Assembly (NCBI GenBank): GCA_028023455.1
Contig: JAQFVV010012400.1
Location: forward strand, 17,045,490 to 17,109,489
Direction: 5' to 3'
From: Epiperipatus broadwayi
Taxonomy: Eukaryota > Onychophora > Udeonychophora > Euonychophora > Peripatidae
Length of the DNA: 64,000 bases
Shown in pieces: positions 11,910 to 24,984 of the stretch. Under the pieces are notes generated by a model that had not been told where the DNA came from, did not search any database, and saw nothing but the letters and a program-made list of their open reading frames with translations. Position 1 is the first letter of the stretch. Each line of letters opens with the position of its first letter. The position numbers were made by a program, and so were the translations under genes.

Positions 11910-13420
11910 CTTAGATACACATATATATTTGCTATGGCACTAAAATATTAAGAAAGTATGTGTGGTGCGGATGGGTAGTTATTCACAGAATTTCACATCA
12001 AAATGCATGATACCCTAGGACAGGATGACTTGCTACTAATAAAATACAAACATTTCAAGTTCAGGAATTTCGATAGGCTTAATACAAAATGGGGTCTGGA
12101 TCCTTGTACTACAGTTCTAATAAAAATATAGCCTTACCTGAACTAAGTATATGGGGACAGCCTCCACTGTGAATCCATTAAAAAATGCAGCAAAACATTA
12201 TGTACAAAACGTACTTTGTAAAAACACACTTGCAATAAAATACAAATATGTACACTTAAATTACATGCCTAAAACAGATAGCTTCTATCTGCCTAACTAA
12301 CAGAACCCAGTCCTTAAAATAAGCATAATAATCATGCTATCTTAACGGACTAAAACTATATTATTAATCTAGTTTAATATCCTCAATCTGCATCTTTACT
12401 CAAATTTACTAAGGAGAAGGTAAATCTAGCTGGATAGTTAATAATACACTCTTAAATATACCTTAATGCTATCTCTAAGGCTAGTTCATTACTTTTGAGA
12501 AAACAGATATTCAAAGTCATAATTTGTAACTCTGATTATGCAAAGCATACTAGATATTTATATAATATAAAACTAAATCAAAATGATAATAAAGAGCACA
12601 TAGCGATCAGTTATTATTCCAAATAATAGGATTTCGAAACAGTGTGCTAACGAGCTAAATAAGCATGATTAAAATATATTAAACTGAAGATATATATTAC
12701 CATATCTTCGCTAAAGGTTTATTAAAGGCGCTTGCTGTTTCGAGATTTTGGCATATATAAGATAAATTTTAGAGAAATAAAATAGAATAAAATATATAGG
12801 CATAACCACAGTAATAATAAGTTTAAATAAATAAATGGTTACAGTTGTTTTAATTTAGAATAGGAAAAATGAAAGTTTACAGATGTAGTCTCAGGCAAGA
12901 TTTATACAAGTTTACATATTATTTTAAATGACAGTTTAAAAAGTTAGGTTTTGAATGTTCATTTTTATATTATAAGCTAGTTTTAAATAGATTAAGGTTC
13001 AAAGATTAAAATGATTATTTTAGAACTTTGCGACATGGAGGATTATTTTGATTCTTGCAGCTTATTCCTTAGGCACATCGAATGACAGGTGTGGTAACAC
13101 TTGATCTCTGGATAGGTAGTATGAGGCTGTTGGTAGGGATGCCTCCCACTCCTAGGATAATAATGCCGTGCCAGTCAGCATGCAGAATGGGACTAGAGAT
13201 CACCATCTCCCCCAGCAGGAAAAACAGCAAATCTCACCTTCCTATTCTATCATATCAAAATTACAACTGGAGTGGAGTCTAGTGGCAACGCTTCTTGAAA
13301 ATTATGTAGAGTCTATTTTGACGTATAAAAAATATGACCTATTTATGTGATCCCAAGATCAGACTATAATTCTGACAAAATTATTTTCTGCGGGCGAATC
13401 CATTAGTAACTTTTTAAAAT

Positions 13421-13529
13421 TTTTTTTTTTAAGTGTCATAGCATCGGCCGGGATGCGAACCCACAACCCGGGCAACTGCCTGCTAGTGCAAGGCAGTCAC
13501 GCTGGCCTCTCGACCACCAATGCAAGACC
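13421..13529 (-). mobile_element. tRNA-derived SINE, copy 1
   Basis: On the minus strand it starts GGTCTTGCATTGG and has an A-box-like TGGTGGTCGAGAGG and a B box GGTTCGCATCC, and ends CCGATGCTATGACA plus an A tail (T run at 13420-13430 on plus). Imperfect target duplications of the type CTTTTTAAAATTTT / CTTTTTTAAGATTTT flank it. Its 3' end matches the copies at 36.26 and 39.97 kb. It is inserted in LTR-A copy 2. Confidence 0.8.
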
Positions 13530-14138
13530 TTTTTTAAGATTTTATATTTCAATTTACTAATATCATTTAAACTTTTGTTTTAATTTTTAACAGGATGTTT
13601 GTGACTAAATTTGATTACTTCTAATCCCTCAAGACCTAGCAATAGTTCCAGCCAAGTAGATCTTGTTTACAAGAAAATATACTTTTAAAAAATATTATTG
13701 CCAAAATTAAAATTTCAAACTTTTATCTCATGCTATACTAACACAGGTGCACGTGGCATGATTCTTGTTTACACTAATTCTAAGTTAAGATTAAGAATTA
13801 TAAAAAATGACTAAATAATATTGTGCTATATATATATCACGGTAATATGTGGACTATACATATATACATGCGATTCTAATGTTTCAAATTGATTCTTTTA
13901 AAGAAACAAAATTTACAATTCAAAATATATTATTTTAAATTAAAATACTTGCTGTAATATAGCTATATCTAAGATATTACAGATGTTTATTCACATGTAT
14001 ATGTATGCGGTGACATATATATAACTGTATTCGCATCTTTATATATGTACTCATGAAGAGTTTAAAGCTGGCACAAATAGAGCTATGGGGAAAAGTAGGT
14101 GAAACATATATGAGTATAGGAATATAGTGTTTCAATAT

Positions 14139-15180
14139 AGATACTTTTACTTTTTTATTTCCATAATTTATAGGCACTATCGCATAACCTATCATTTCTA
14201 ATTCATTTCCACTTACATCTACAGCTTTGATAGATATCTCTAAGTGATATGTCTGTATGTTCTCTCCTAAGCTGTTTCTATAGCTTCTCCAATATCAATG
14301 ATATCCCAGACCCGCTATCAAGTTCCATTTCTAACTTTTCAAAAATCTGTAACATAAATTTATTTTTCCCATTTACTCCAGCATTATTAATACTCACAAT
14401 ATTGTCTGTTACAACTCCATTTTTATTTTTCGCTGCCAATCCTGACTGGTTTTTTTCTCGCTTTCCCTAAACATTTTTTCCATTTGCCCTTTCTGTTTAT
14501 AGTTATGGCACCCTTCATTTCAAAATTTGCACTCTCTTTTCAAGTGCCCAGCTTTGCCACAGCAAAAACAATTAATTCTTTTGCTTGTGCTATTGCCTTT
14601 ATCATCTTCCTTTCAATTAGTTTTTTCAATTGCAATTTTTTCATTTTCAATTTCATTTAAAAAAAAATGCTGCTTGCTCTATTATCAGAGCCACTCCCTT
14701 CTTAATAGCTGACTTGAAATTTAAATCCTTTTCTGTCACCAGGTTTTAACTGAATCTAACATCTAACAAACCACAAAATAAAGATCTAGTAGTATCTCGT
14801 CTACATAATGTCCATATAGGCAATCTTTTGCTAATTCTCTTAACGCCATGCCATATACTTTTAATTTGTCTTCTGTTTATTAATGACAATCTGGCTATGT
14901 GTTTAGACTGACTGGGGCTAAAATGGTCATTTAATTTTTTGACCATCTCTTCATGTGATATTGTTTCCTTTAAGGATATTTCATAATACTTATTTATTAT
15001 ATCTATTACTTTTCTTCCCAATAAACACATTAGCGCTGCTACCTTTCTCTTATTTTCCTCAATCCCATTAAACAAAAACAAATTCTCTAACTGCGTAGCA
15101 TACAGTTGGCCATTCCCCAGTATCATTAACATTGGATTCAGCTATCACTGAACTGATTGTCCTATTGGCATTTTTTTTAT
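14139..15180 (-). pseudogene. Gypsy gag, nucleocapsid and protease fossil
   Basis: This is the upstream third of the minus-strand Gypsy element. 15132-14746 is the gag/capsid region: QLENLFLFNGIEENKRKVAAL, then HFSPSQSKHIARL and a SLFCGLLDVR-type end, as in Gypsy gag. A zinc knuckle of CX2CX4HX4C form (CFCCGKAGHLKREC) lies at about 14590-14548. Downstream, around 14330-14300, is the aspartic-protease active site in the context ELDSGSGISLI. The frame then reaches NYGNKKVKVSI, where LTR-A copy 2 interrupts it at 14138. Frameshifts and stops are present in the nucleocapsid-protease part. Confidence 0.85.
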
Positions 15181-17953
15181 ATAAATATTCTAAAACCAAA
15201 AAACCCCCTATTTTGACTGGCCCACTTTTTGAAAAACCCTTCTTTCTGGGTACGAATATGACTGTGACTGCATCAAGTTTGTTGTCTATTCAACTATGAA
15301 GCTGAATGCCAACAAATAACAAAAAAACATATAGGTAAGTTGAAATAAAAAACATTAAATGGAGATGAAAATTATATTTATTTACATTATAGTCAAAGAG
15401 TACATATATTATGATGCAGTTTTAAAAGAATAAAATACTCAAATATTCAAATGCTAAAATAAAATGTTTTAAGAGAGCTGAAATAATAACAACTAATAAT
15501 GATAATGATCCAAATGTCATCATTTGGTTGCAGTACATTATTGATTTTAAGTAGAGAATTTAATTAATGTTTTAGCTCATAAAACTGGACAGATAAAGCA
15601 GAGTGAAAAGCTTAATAATTTATGACTAATCAAATCTCTAGATTTTAAATATCATAGCATTTAGAAATAAAATCAATTTAACAACCTATGTAAATAATAT
15701 GTAATGAATTATTACCATTGATGTTTTTTTGTAAATAGCAAACCATTTCAAGAGCAGTGCTGGTTCCAAAAAAAAAAAATCTGCAAGATCAGATGATCTT
15801 CATGACAGTGAATAAGTCTAATAATTTATACATTCCATGCGCAAATGATTGAAATCCACCAAAAAAAAAAAAGTTGCAAATTATAGCACAGTATTGACTT
15901 CATTTATTGGATGAATAAAGAAAAAGAAGTTTCTAAAATAAATTATTTAAAATTTTTTTTATCTTCTTCAGAAAGATTTCCATTTATATTTAACTACTGA
16001 CTCGTTGTAAATCGAAAGATTTCGCAAGTGTTAATGTTTAATAGAAATTGTGGACTTAATCAGCGAAGAATTTATTAGCTTCATGCTCTCAAATCAAAAT
16101 GCTTTAGATTTGCCTATATAATTAAGAAAAATAGGTTAGAGATAAGAGGGTCCCTCTTATCTTTATAAAATCGAATCTTGCATGATAACATTAAGCACTC
16201 AAGGCGTATGTACTAAGGTTTTAGCCTTATATAAGTATTAATTAACTTAAACAGAAATGCACTATTCATTCTAAATCTATACTGATTAAGAATCTCTTCT
16301 ATATTATTGATGGTCCGCTGATAAATTTATAGACAAGTTAATGTCCTAATTTCTTTAAATCATGCTTTATTTTTACAATCATTACAATAATCCAGATTTA
16401 ATTTTGCTATATTAGCATTAAAATTCAATTTCTTCTGATGTCCAAGAGTATTGTTTTGAGTTTTGTACTAGTGCTATATTTTACAAAATGAGTCCAGTTG
16501 AAAAATTATGCAATATTGTTAAAACAAAAAATTATCTAAATAATTATTATCTTATTATAACTTAATATTATCTATACCAATCCAGTGAAAGATATCTGAC
16601 AAATCATCTTTTTTACGTATGTAAAAAATATATATATTACATAAATACGCTAAAAAATATATTACATGAATAAGCTAACAAATATAATTAGACTAGCTAG
16701 CAATGGCTTATTCATAAATAAAAAAATTACTTAAAAACAAAAGCAATTCAATTCAGAGTAAAATTCTCTAATGATCTTATTTAAAAAATTTGCAGTCAAA
16801 TAATTTTTGACTAAAGATAAGTTAAAATGTACTGCACTTCAATTTATATATATACCATCCACTAGTGGTACAAAGTCTGTCTATACGTATAGAATGTATT
16901 GGAATGAAGCTGTACTAATACATAAAAAAATATTTTTATTAATTATTTGTTAACCCACATCTGAATAAAAGTTTAGTAAGAAATAAAATTTCAAGCCAAA
17001 GTTCTAAATGTAAAGAATGCATTTTTGGTAGCAAATACATTTTATAAAACTTCTGAAATGCATACTTATCCTTACATTATAAGAATGTATTTTGTTAGTT
17101 TTTTTTAACTTGTCAAAATTAATATTTTTATTTGTAATAAAAATTTAAGAATGGATCTTGTTGCTAAGCAACAAGAATACAATTTGAAAGTGGCAATGTG
17201 AGTGGGTGTGAACAATGATCCTATGCAAAAAGCAGATCTAAAAGTAAGAGAAAAAAAATTATTAATTAAAACAAAAGAAATAGTTTTTATTGAAAAACAG
17301 TGGTTCTGTAGTGCAAATTATCCAGAACACATCTGCACTTTTTTTTGCATTTGGATAAACTTAAAAAGGCTTCAAATCATTTTAATCTGAACAATGCAAA
17401 AATGCCATAAAGGATACATTAGTATTAATAAAAAAAATTATTAAATGCTAATTAAAATACATCTTAATATTAGTTATGAATATGACATTTAAAAAAATGT
17501 TTACTGCTATTTGCAAAGTGAATATTATTCAATCTTTCAACCTATTTTTATTGGATAACATAATAATTAGTATTCTGTAAAATAATAATGGTGTCAATGA
17601 TTTAGGATAAATACTAATCAAATATCTATTACAATATATACAACAATCTGACTTTGGCAAAAGCATATGCTTTTCATCTACAGTAAAATTATTTACAATT
17701 TTTCTGAATTTTAATTCAAAGAGGAGAGATGAAATTCAATATGTAATCTAGAACTTTCCTGTTGTCTAAGTAAAGGTGATTTTGAAACAAAATAGCTGTC
17801 ATTCCTTTTAGTTTACAAATATAATAAACATTATTCAACAAAGTTGAAAATTTTGGATATTAAAAAAAGAAAAAAACTTTAAAAAAGATAAAATGTAACA
17901 TATAAAAACATAGCAGCAACAAAAAAGAATTAGGTAAAATATTATTTACATAC
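15181..17953. other. A+T-rich gene-free stretch
   Basis: No exon or known element could be supported. A plus-strand stretch at about 17150-17390 reads KADLKVREKKLL and KQWFCSANYPEH and looks like a short eroded coding fragment, but I cannot place it in a family. The remainder is low-complexity A+T. Confidence 0.5.
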
Positions 17954-18062
17954 CAATTACTCCAAACAGCTGGTACTGAGCAGGATCAACAAGATATTCT
18001 ATCATGCTGGGCTCTTTAGGAAGCAGTGGAATCTCCTCAGATACCAAGGCAGTCTCAGTCTG
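17954..18062 (-). CDS. Coding exon 2 of a probable protein (pseudo)kinase gene, STRAD-like
   Basis: On the minus strand a pyrimidine-rich tract (TTTTTGTTTTTT) leads to the acceptor AAGCAG. The exon then reads QTETALVSEEIPLLPKEP and continues MIEYLVDPAQYQLFGVIG, ending one base into the next codon at donor G|GTATGTAA. The ending Y-x-L-x-x-x-I-G is how many protein-kinase domains begin (strand beta-1 and the start of the glycine loop). The spacing and a split glycine codon at this point resemble STRAD pseudokinases, the LKB1 partners, though other kinases are possible. The acceptor is a NAGNAG: splicing at AAG keeps the Q, splicing at CAG (exon 17954-18059) drops it. The exon is flanked by long A+T-rich introns. 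No downstream kinase exon was found at lower coordinates. Confidence 0.6.
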
Positions 18063-18065
18063 CTT

Positions 18066-19065
18066 AAAAAACAAAAATATTTACATTAAATTGATTGAAT
18101 ATATTATAATGGAATGTTATGATATGGCATAACTGCCTATTTCAGTTTAAAGGTTTTAATCAAATAATATTTCATCTGTACATTAGATAACAATCAGATT
18201 TAAATGATTTCTTTAAAAATCATTTAATAATCTATACAATAATTAATAAAACAGAACAATTTTGAAATTAATGGTGTTTTTTTTTGCAACATTTAAACAA
18301 TATTTTTGATATATATTACATAAAGTATACATCAACATATTAAGTTTTTCTCTCCCCCCACCCTATTTATTTATCTATTTTATATTAATTTCTATTACAA
18401 TAATTTGCTTTTTAAAAAAACCAACAACAACACACATTTCAAAATAAATTTAAAACAATATATTTATAACAAATGAAGGATAAATGAAATATTATTGTGT
18501 AATGATATTTTTTATTTTTGTTTTAATTATTTTACAAGTCTCTCACATTTTCTGTTGGCTTATAATTAGCATTTTAGATATAAAATGTTTTCAATTTCTG
18601 TCTCCACATTTATTATAAATATTTCAACTTTGTGATTACAATTATTTCTTAAATTTATAATTACTTTTTCCTCTATATTTTTCATTAATATAGTTTTTAT
18701 AGATAATTGTATTTTAAGTTTCTCAAAATGTAATATGCCATATTGGCAATATATATTTTGTAAATTTACTTGTTATTAATAATATGTAAAGCTGCATTCA
18801 GTAATCTTTTTTGGAGTTTTCTTAATCTATATAAATTATAACAAATAGATAATGTACTATAAAAAGGTGGTTGGTTTCCTAAGCTGCCTGTAATACCTTT
18901 TCTGAAACAATGCATGTTATGCAGCAACATAGTTTAACTATACATCACAATTTTTTTAGATGATAGCATGCCTGGAATACAAGTTATGATATAAAGTATA
19001 ATAATGTATTTTGTATATTTGATGGAACAACGAGATAACATTAAATATTATTTTAAATTGGGTAA
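18066..19065. other. Intron sequence, no feature
   Basis: A+T-rich sequence between exon 2 and the hAT fossil. I see nothing beyond simple-sequence runs. Confidence 0.5.
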
Positions 19066-19980
19066 ATTATTACCGAAATGTATACAATAGTGAAGCCATT
19101 AAAGATGATCCACAGTGAAGCAGATCAAAACAACTGAAACAAAGAAAACAAATCAAAAAGCTGCTAAAATTCTTCAAAGTAATTGCCATGCATCTGTCAG
19201 ATTTTGCAGAACTCCTAAATCCTATCATAATATTTTTAAAAGAAAAAATACCCAGAATTAGAAAATGAAACTTGCTTTTCTGACTCAATGCTCCTTACAG
19301 ACATTATGGAACATTTGCAAACACTTAATTTAGCTTTACAAGGAAAGGGAAAAATGATTAGTGATTTGTCACAAACTGTATTTACTTTTAAAGTTAAACT
19401 TCAGCTTTTTATGGACAATTTTAAGTCTGAAATATTTAGTCATTTTTCATGAGTAAAAGCAAATATAATTAATATCAAAGAGGAAAAATTAGACAAATAT
19501 CAAGAAAAATTGGAAGGATTGCAAGCGGATTTCAAATGTAGGTTTGAAGATTTGAAAAGTTTTAAATCAACATTTGCATATTTTGTGAACCCATTTATTT
19601 GTGATATTATTTAAGATGGATTTCTAATTTCTGAATTAATACTTGTTTAAAAAACAGCTGAGGAATTGGAATTATTACAGATGAAAGAGGATCAAGCATT
19701 GCAAATGCATCACAAATCTAGTTCTCTAATTAAATTTTGGAAACTGGTGGCCAGAATCAAAATATTCACATGTAGAGAAAGTTATTTGCCATCTAATTTC
19801 AATTTTTGGTACAATATATTGCTATGAATCATTGTATTTCACAATGAAGTTTGTGAAGTCAAAATGTCATTCACAGTTGACCAATCAGCATCTCACAGAA
19901 TTGCTGCGAACAGCTTTAACAAATTATATGCCAAATTTCAAAGGTTTTAACCAAAGGTCTTTGTTAAATATAATACTTTT
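19066..19980 (+). pseudogene. hAT transposase fossil (ZBED5/EPM2AIP1/GTF2IRD2-like)
   Basis: This is a degenerate plus-strand coding fragment. From 19267 it reads DIMEHLQTLNLALQGKGK, then TVFTFKVKLQLFMDN and IFSHFS before a stop. In later frames come KYQEKLEGLQADFKCRFEDL, FAYFVNPF, ELLQMKEDQALQM, SSLIKFWKLV and finally SASHRIAANSFNKLYAKFQ. This order (HLNELNLxLQGKGK, then a coiled segment, then LxxLxxDxxL...FW) is the middle-to-C-terminal part of the hAT transposase lineage domesticated in vertebrates as ZBED5, EPM2AIP1 and GTF2IRD2. Multiple stops show it is dead. The N-terminal BED finger and the dimerisation domain are not visible. No terminal repeats were found. Confidence 0.75.
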
Positions 19981-22900
19981 TATTCATGAATTTTTAATAT
20001 ATTTTATTTTTATTATAATTTTGAAATAATTATTTTCTATTTTCTTTCTTTTAATTATATTTTCTTACATATTTTATACAGCACTTAAAACTTCTGTAGA
20101 ATATGACATCATATTAATTAAGTTAAATAATATGGTATGGCTCTTTACAAAGCATGAAAAACTGGCATGCAACTCTCATTGACCACATGCATGCCCCCCC
20201 CCCCAGTATATACACTTTGAATTTTTGTTTTGCCTGTTTTAATTTATAAATTATCAAATTCAGCAGATAAATGATAAATTTTTAAGTAAAACTCCTTTTA
20301 GCATTATCTATTCCAGTGTCTACATAATATCAAATTCCATTAGTTTTTGTTCTGTATTATTATAGTATCATCTGATGGATGAAACTACATTCACTAATAT
20401 TTATCAATTCTTGAAACTTCACAGAACAAACATAAATAAAATTTATATTCTCATGAATAAAGTGACAAAGGTGTTTATCTTTTTAAGTCCCACATTTGCT
20501 TTTCTCTGGATAAACAGAATGATACCTTAAGAAAATACTATAAAGTATCTTATTGACCAATATTTTTGCAATTTTAATACAAAATGAAAAAAAAATATTA
20601 TTTTAAGGCTGTCACTTAGCAATTATCTGGCATACATTGTAATAATCAGAGAATATATATATTTGATGAATCATTATTAATTAGAATTAATTAAATTAAA
20701 TTTTCTTGATCATGGGAAGATAAACAAAAGCAATATTCTATTTTAATCAAATAAAAAAAAAAGGAACATAAAAAAATCAAGTTCATAGCCTTTTCATAGT
20801 AAGAATACATATTATTATAAATAAATAATCAATCAAAATAAGATTGAAATAAACAACTATTAATAACTATATAATATTTATCAAACCAGCTTTCGTCTCC
20901 ATACTGTTATATTCCTCTCCCATATTTTCTTGCAATATATACCACATTGTTTTCTCTATTAATTTCACTCATAAAGATACTGGGACTTAATTCACTTAGT
21001 ATTGTAAATGTTTTTGTATATTTATTGTTAACAATTTTGCATCATTTGATTTGAGTTTTTACCTAAAATTTCTGCTTAATTTTCTTTTGCCAGATTATTG
21101 AATACAATAGTTTTATCATCTTCTGGATTAATAACTTGAGAGATAACTGATACAATAATTATAGTCAACTTGAAATTAAACTTTTGACTCTTTTTTCATG
21201 ATTGTACATAACTCTTTTAAGTTATTGGTTCAAAAAAATAAATAAAAATTGTTAATTGTTGGACAAATTAGTCCAAAATGACATAATGAAATAACATATT
21301 TGCTATAAAATAAAATGTTTGCATATTTATTTTTTTTAATTTTCCATGTCTTGATTTAAAAAACAAAAATATTCAATACTCTAACAACATAAATTAAATA
21401 ATTTTTGATTATAATTATCATTCAGCATTCAATTTCATTCATGCTTTCGTAATTATTTTGTGTTTTTTTAAATTACTCTATTAAAATGAATTTTTAATCC
21501 TTTACTATCTAACTTAATTTTTAATCATTTTATAAAGTATGTTAAAGCTTATTGAACACTTTCTATCAATTTTTGAGGCATGCCCAACACAAATATATGG
21601 CTGGAACATTTGAACTTTTAGGAATGCAATTTCGATCTAACAATTTCTATAATTCATTTTGTTGATTGCACATTTGTGTTTCTCATTTTAGCATTTTATT
21701 TTGAGATTCCAGGAGATTCTTTGTATCTTAATTTGAAATTCTTTAAGATCTCTATGAGATTTATTGAATTTATTTTGCATTTTGTCTGCAGATTCTTTTG
21801 AAATTCTTTCAATAATTGTGAGAGGGACAAAATATAATAGTATAGTAACTATCTTTTTTGTCATGTATGTATGTATATACATATTGTACTGAAAATATAT
21901 GTGATTAAAGTTTACAAATAGAACTGCCAATTTTATGTAACACAAATAAATAGTAGGTTTGATATCTTTTATAATAAAAAAAATAATAATTATTTTCTAG
22001 TGACTACAATATAACATTGACTGATAATATAGGGAAGGCAACTAAACATATACACTATTAACAAAACAGTAATTAGCCAAACTCAGCATAGAAATGTGAG
22101 ATCAAACTGATGAAGATTTTGGAAAGCAAAGAATAAAATAAATTAATTCACTAACAAAGTAGCAATAACTGGTATATATGATGACTATTTATAACTAAAC
22201 TTAAGAATATGAATTATTATTCAATTATCAACATAAAAATAAGCATGCAATCCCTAAGATGAGGTTAAACCTGAATTTATATTATTGCCAAAGATTTTCA
22301 TTAATGATCAATAATTATAATAATATTCATATAACATTTATCACCATTATTAGATAAAGATTTATATGAGAATTATTTAAGAAAATATAATAAAAGATTA
22401 TATATCTTACCTGAGAATTCTAAATAATGAAAGATTTGTAATGTATATTAAAAATATTATTTGATAAAAAATAAACAGACTTAATTATCATCACCTTTTA
22501 TATTTGCCAGGTCAAGATTTTAATCATGAATTCAGGGATATATCCATTTATAATAATACTTTTTATTTGTTTTATATGTCTTATTTCTTGTTTTTATATT
22601 TCTTAATATAATTTAATTATAGACAATTTTAATTATTTTCAAATCATTGACAGAATTTTTTGTCTAATAATCCTTCATATAAATTTGTTGAGGCTTATTA
22701 TGTCTCTGGAAAAGTATTGGGCTGCAAAACTTGTTAACAAAAACTTAGTGTATAGAAAAAGTTCTTCTGCAGCAGATTGAAACTCTTCACTCATCTGTTA
22801 AAATTACAAATTCCATTTAATACTTTAACTAATTCTTCAACTAACTTAATTGATGGTAAATTTTCCTTTTATACAATTCTAGACAGTTTATAAAAAACAA

Positions 22901-23124
22901 CCAAATGTTGTTTTCTATTTAAAAATACTGTATAGCTACATTAAAATTCATAAAGAACAGATATAAACTAATTTAAGCCAATTATAGATAAATAATCTTA
23001 AGACTTAAAACAACTAAATCCATGTTGAGAGAAACAAAAACAAAACAAGACAATAATTATTTATCTACATTTAATCTTATATATATGATAATTTAATAAA
23101 TTAGAATGAAATTGAATTCAGATT
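19981..23124. other. A+T-rich intron stretch, no feature
   Basis: Homopolymer-rich A+T sequence with only short frames, none with a recognisable domain. Confidence 0.5.
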
Positions 23125-23197
23125 TTCATGCTCCCTATAGCTATTCAATCCATTTTATAAAATCTATACATATGCTTGTTAAAAAGGATAAATAATC

Positions 23198-23240
23198 TCC
23201 AATAACATATTTTGTGCTGAACCAGCACTCATCAGTTGGT
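23198..23240 (-). ncRNA. Hammerhead motif, left arm of group A copy 1 (core mutated)
   Basis: The minus strand reads ACCAA, CTGATGA, helix II GTGCT-GGTTC-AGCAC (5 perfect pairs), then AAAA where the core should be GAAA, then TATGTTA and TTGGA. One core base (G12) is changed to A, so this copy is probably inactive. Inner helix I keeps 4 of 5 pairs. Confidence 0.6.
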
Positions 23241-23587
23241 CTAGATCAGCATCTCCCACACATGTATAAAATTGGTGCTCACTTTATATTAAGATAGCAA
23301 ATCTACAAACTTTAATGGACAGCCTTCAATCCTCTCCACCCTACAACTCTTCAGCTATCCATATTATTGAAAATCTGATAATGGATCACACAAAGCCCTT
23401 GTTGATGCCAATATTAATGTCATACCCATGCTAACTTTGAATGTTCCAGCATCAGATTTTCAGTGATATGGATAGCTGAAGAGTTGGAGGGTGGAAAAGA
23501 CTGAAGCCAGTCCCTTAAAGTTTGAAGATTTGCTATCTTAATATAAGCTGAGCACTGATTATATATGTGTGTGGGAAATGATGATCT

Positions 23588-23632
23588 GAACAAATGACGA
23601 GTGCTGGTTCAGCATGAAATACATATATTAGA
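23588..23632 (+). ncRNA. Hammerhead motif, right arm of group A copy 1 (core mutated)
   Basis: Plus strand: ATGACGA stands where CTGACGA is expected (C3 to A), then helix II GTGCT-GGTTC-AGCAT, an intact GAAA, then TACATATA and TTAGAG. The conserved C3 is lost, so it is probably inactive. Confidence 0.55.
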
Positions 23633-23705
23633 GTTTATCTTTTTAAACATGTGATCACATGGTATAGGTTGTATAAAATGGAATGGATGATGTAGGGAGC
23701 TTGAA

Positions 23706-24984
23706 GTTTAATATAGACAATATACTTGTATTTAAATTACAAATAAGTTAGTGTGCTATTTTAAAAGTATAAAACAGCATAAATTAAAAAAAAAAAATCA
23801 ATATAGCATACTTTTATGTTTGTCCCTCCACCTGTGGTTTTATAATTAAATAATTAATTTGTGTATACAGTAAAAAATTACTTATGTATTATTCCATCAG
23901 TCAAGCTTAGAAACCATGTTTTTTTTTAATTGTACATTTTCAGAGGCACACAAGCTGTCATATTTAATATTTACCTTTTTTTTTTTTAACTATTATTATA
24001 AAAATTAAAAGAAACAACATAAAAACATGACAATTAATTGTAATTAAAATAAATTTAATAAATTAAACTGTAGTAAACAAAATAACAACTGTAGGTTACT
24101 CATGTCAGTGCCCTGAAATCCCTAATGGCCTGCAAAATTGCTGCAAATGCATCTTTGAGCAGTTAGGAGGGGAAGATTCTGCACCTATGGAAATACTCGG
24201 CTGCATGGTCTTCTGTTGATGGACAATCTCAAATTTTAATTATTTTGTAAAAATGTTTCTGAACAAAGCAAAGATGCTGAACATAAAAATACTATAACTT
24301 ACACTGAATGTAAAAAAATCAACACAATGTTCAGAATGTGTTAGCATTTATATGTTATATATATAATATAAATAAATAAATTATCATATGAATAAATTAA
24401 TAGATTTATTAATATTTTTTAAACTTAACAGGAATTTATAATTGATTTATTAACATTTTTTAAACTTAACAAGTAACACTTATTTGGTAAAATAATACTG
24501 AGAAAAAACGATAAACAAATACTTATATGATGGATATTTAAAAAAATATGGCTGCAAGTTTGATTGACAGAAATATATGACAATGTTTCACATAGCTTTA
24601 GAAATAAAAAAAAGTAATATTTATAATACTGTCAGAATAAAATAAATTAACATATATTGTATGCTAACTTTCTCAAAATATATTTCCAATACTTAGAAAA
24701 GCAAAATAAACATAGAAAAACCTATACAAAAAATAAATAATCATAATTTACTGAACATCTGAAGTATATATAAGAAAAAATTGAAGCCATAAAGCTATTA
24801 AATCTGATTCCCCATCTCTGATTACAAATGCCATTTAATAATAAATAGCAAAAATAAAACAGAATGCATAAATTAAGTAATTAAATTAGAAAAGGCATTA
24901 TCAAATAAAAATAAAAGTAACTGCTACTAAGTGCTCAGGAAAACTAAAATTTAAGCAGTAGTAACTAGAAAGACAAAAATGATT
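23706..24984. other. A+T-rich stretch with one unassigned patch
   Basis: Mostly low complexity. At 24095-24230 there is a G+C-richer, more complex segment that reads as a possible eroded coding fragment on either strand. I could not recognise it. Confidence 0.4.

Larger units (their letters stand above)
10397..14134 (-). mobile_element. Giant solo LTR, family A, copy 2
   Basis: This is the inverted sister of 4936-9393. Read on the minus strand it starts TGAAACACTATATTCC and ends CTGACTGTTACA. The flanking direct repeats are ATAT at 10393-10396 and 14135-14138. Removing the block and one TSD makes the Gypsy protease-to-RT frame continuous. It is about 2.9 kb after subtracting a hAT MITE (10779-11369), an internal 139-bp tandem duplication and a SINE (13421-13529). 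Shared landmarks with copy 1 include GATTCTTAATCTTAACT at about 13.79 kb (minus strand) versus 5.2 kb, and the last 230 bases. No coding frame was seen. Confidence 0.85.
23125..23705. mobile_element. Palindromic hammerhead element, group A, copy 1
   Basis: This is a large imperfect inverted repeat. The left arm (about 23125-23385) and right arm (about 23440-23705) share CAGCACTCATCAG / TGACGAGTGCTG, TTAAGATAGCAAATC / GATTTGCTATCTTAA and TCAGCTATCCAT / ATGGATAGCTGA. The same family occurs, better preserved, at 60789-61507. Each arm carries one hammerhead core, on opposite strands. No clean TSD could be set here. Confidence 0.75.

Noticed and set aside
17150-17390. Fragment reading KADLKVREKKLL ... 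CSANYPEH
   Set aside because: Looks like an eroded coding piece but no family could be named; not called as a feature.
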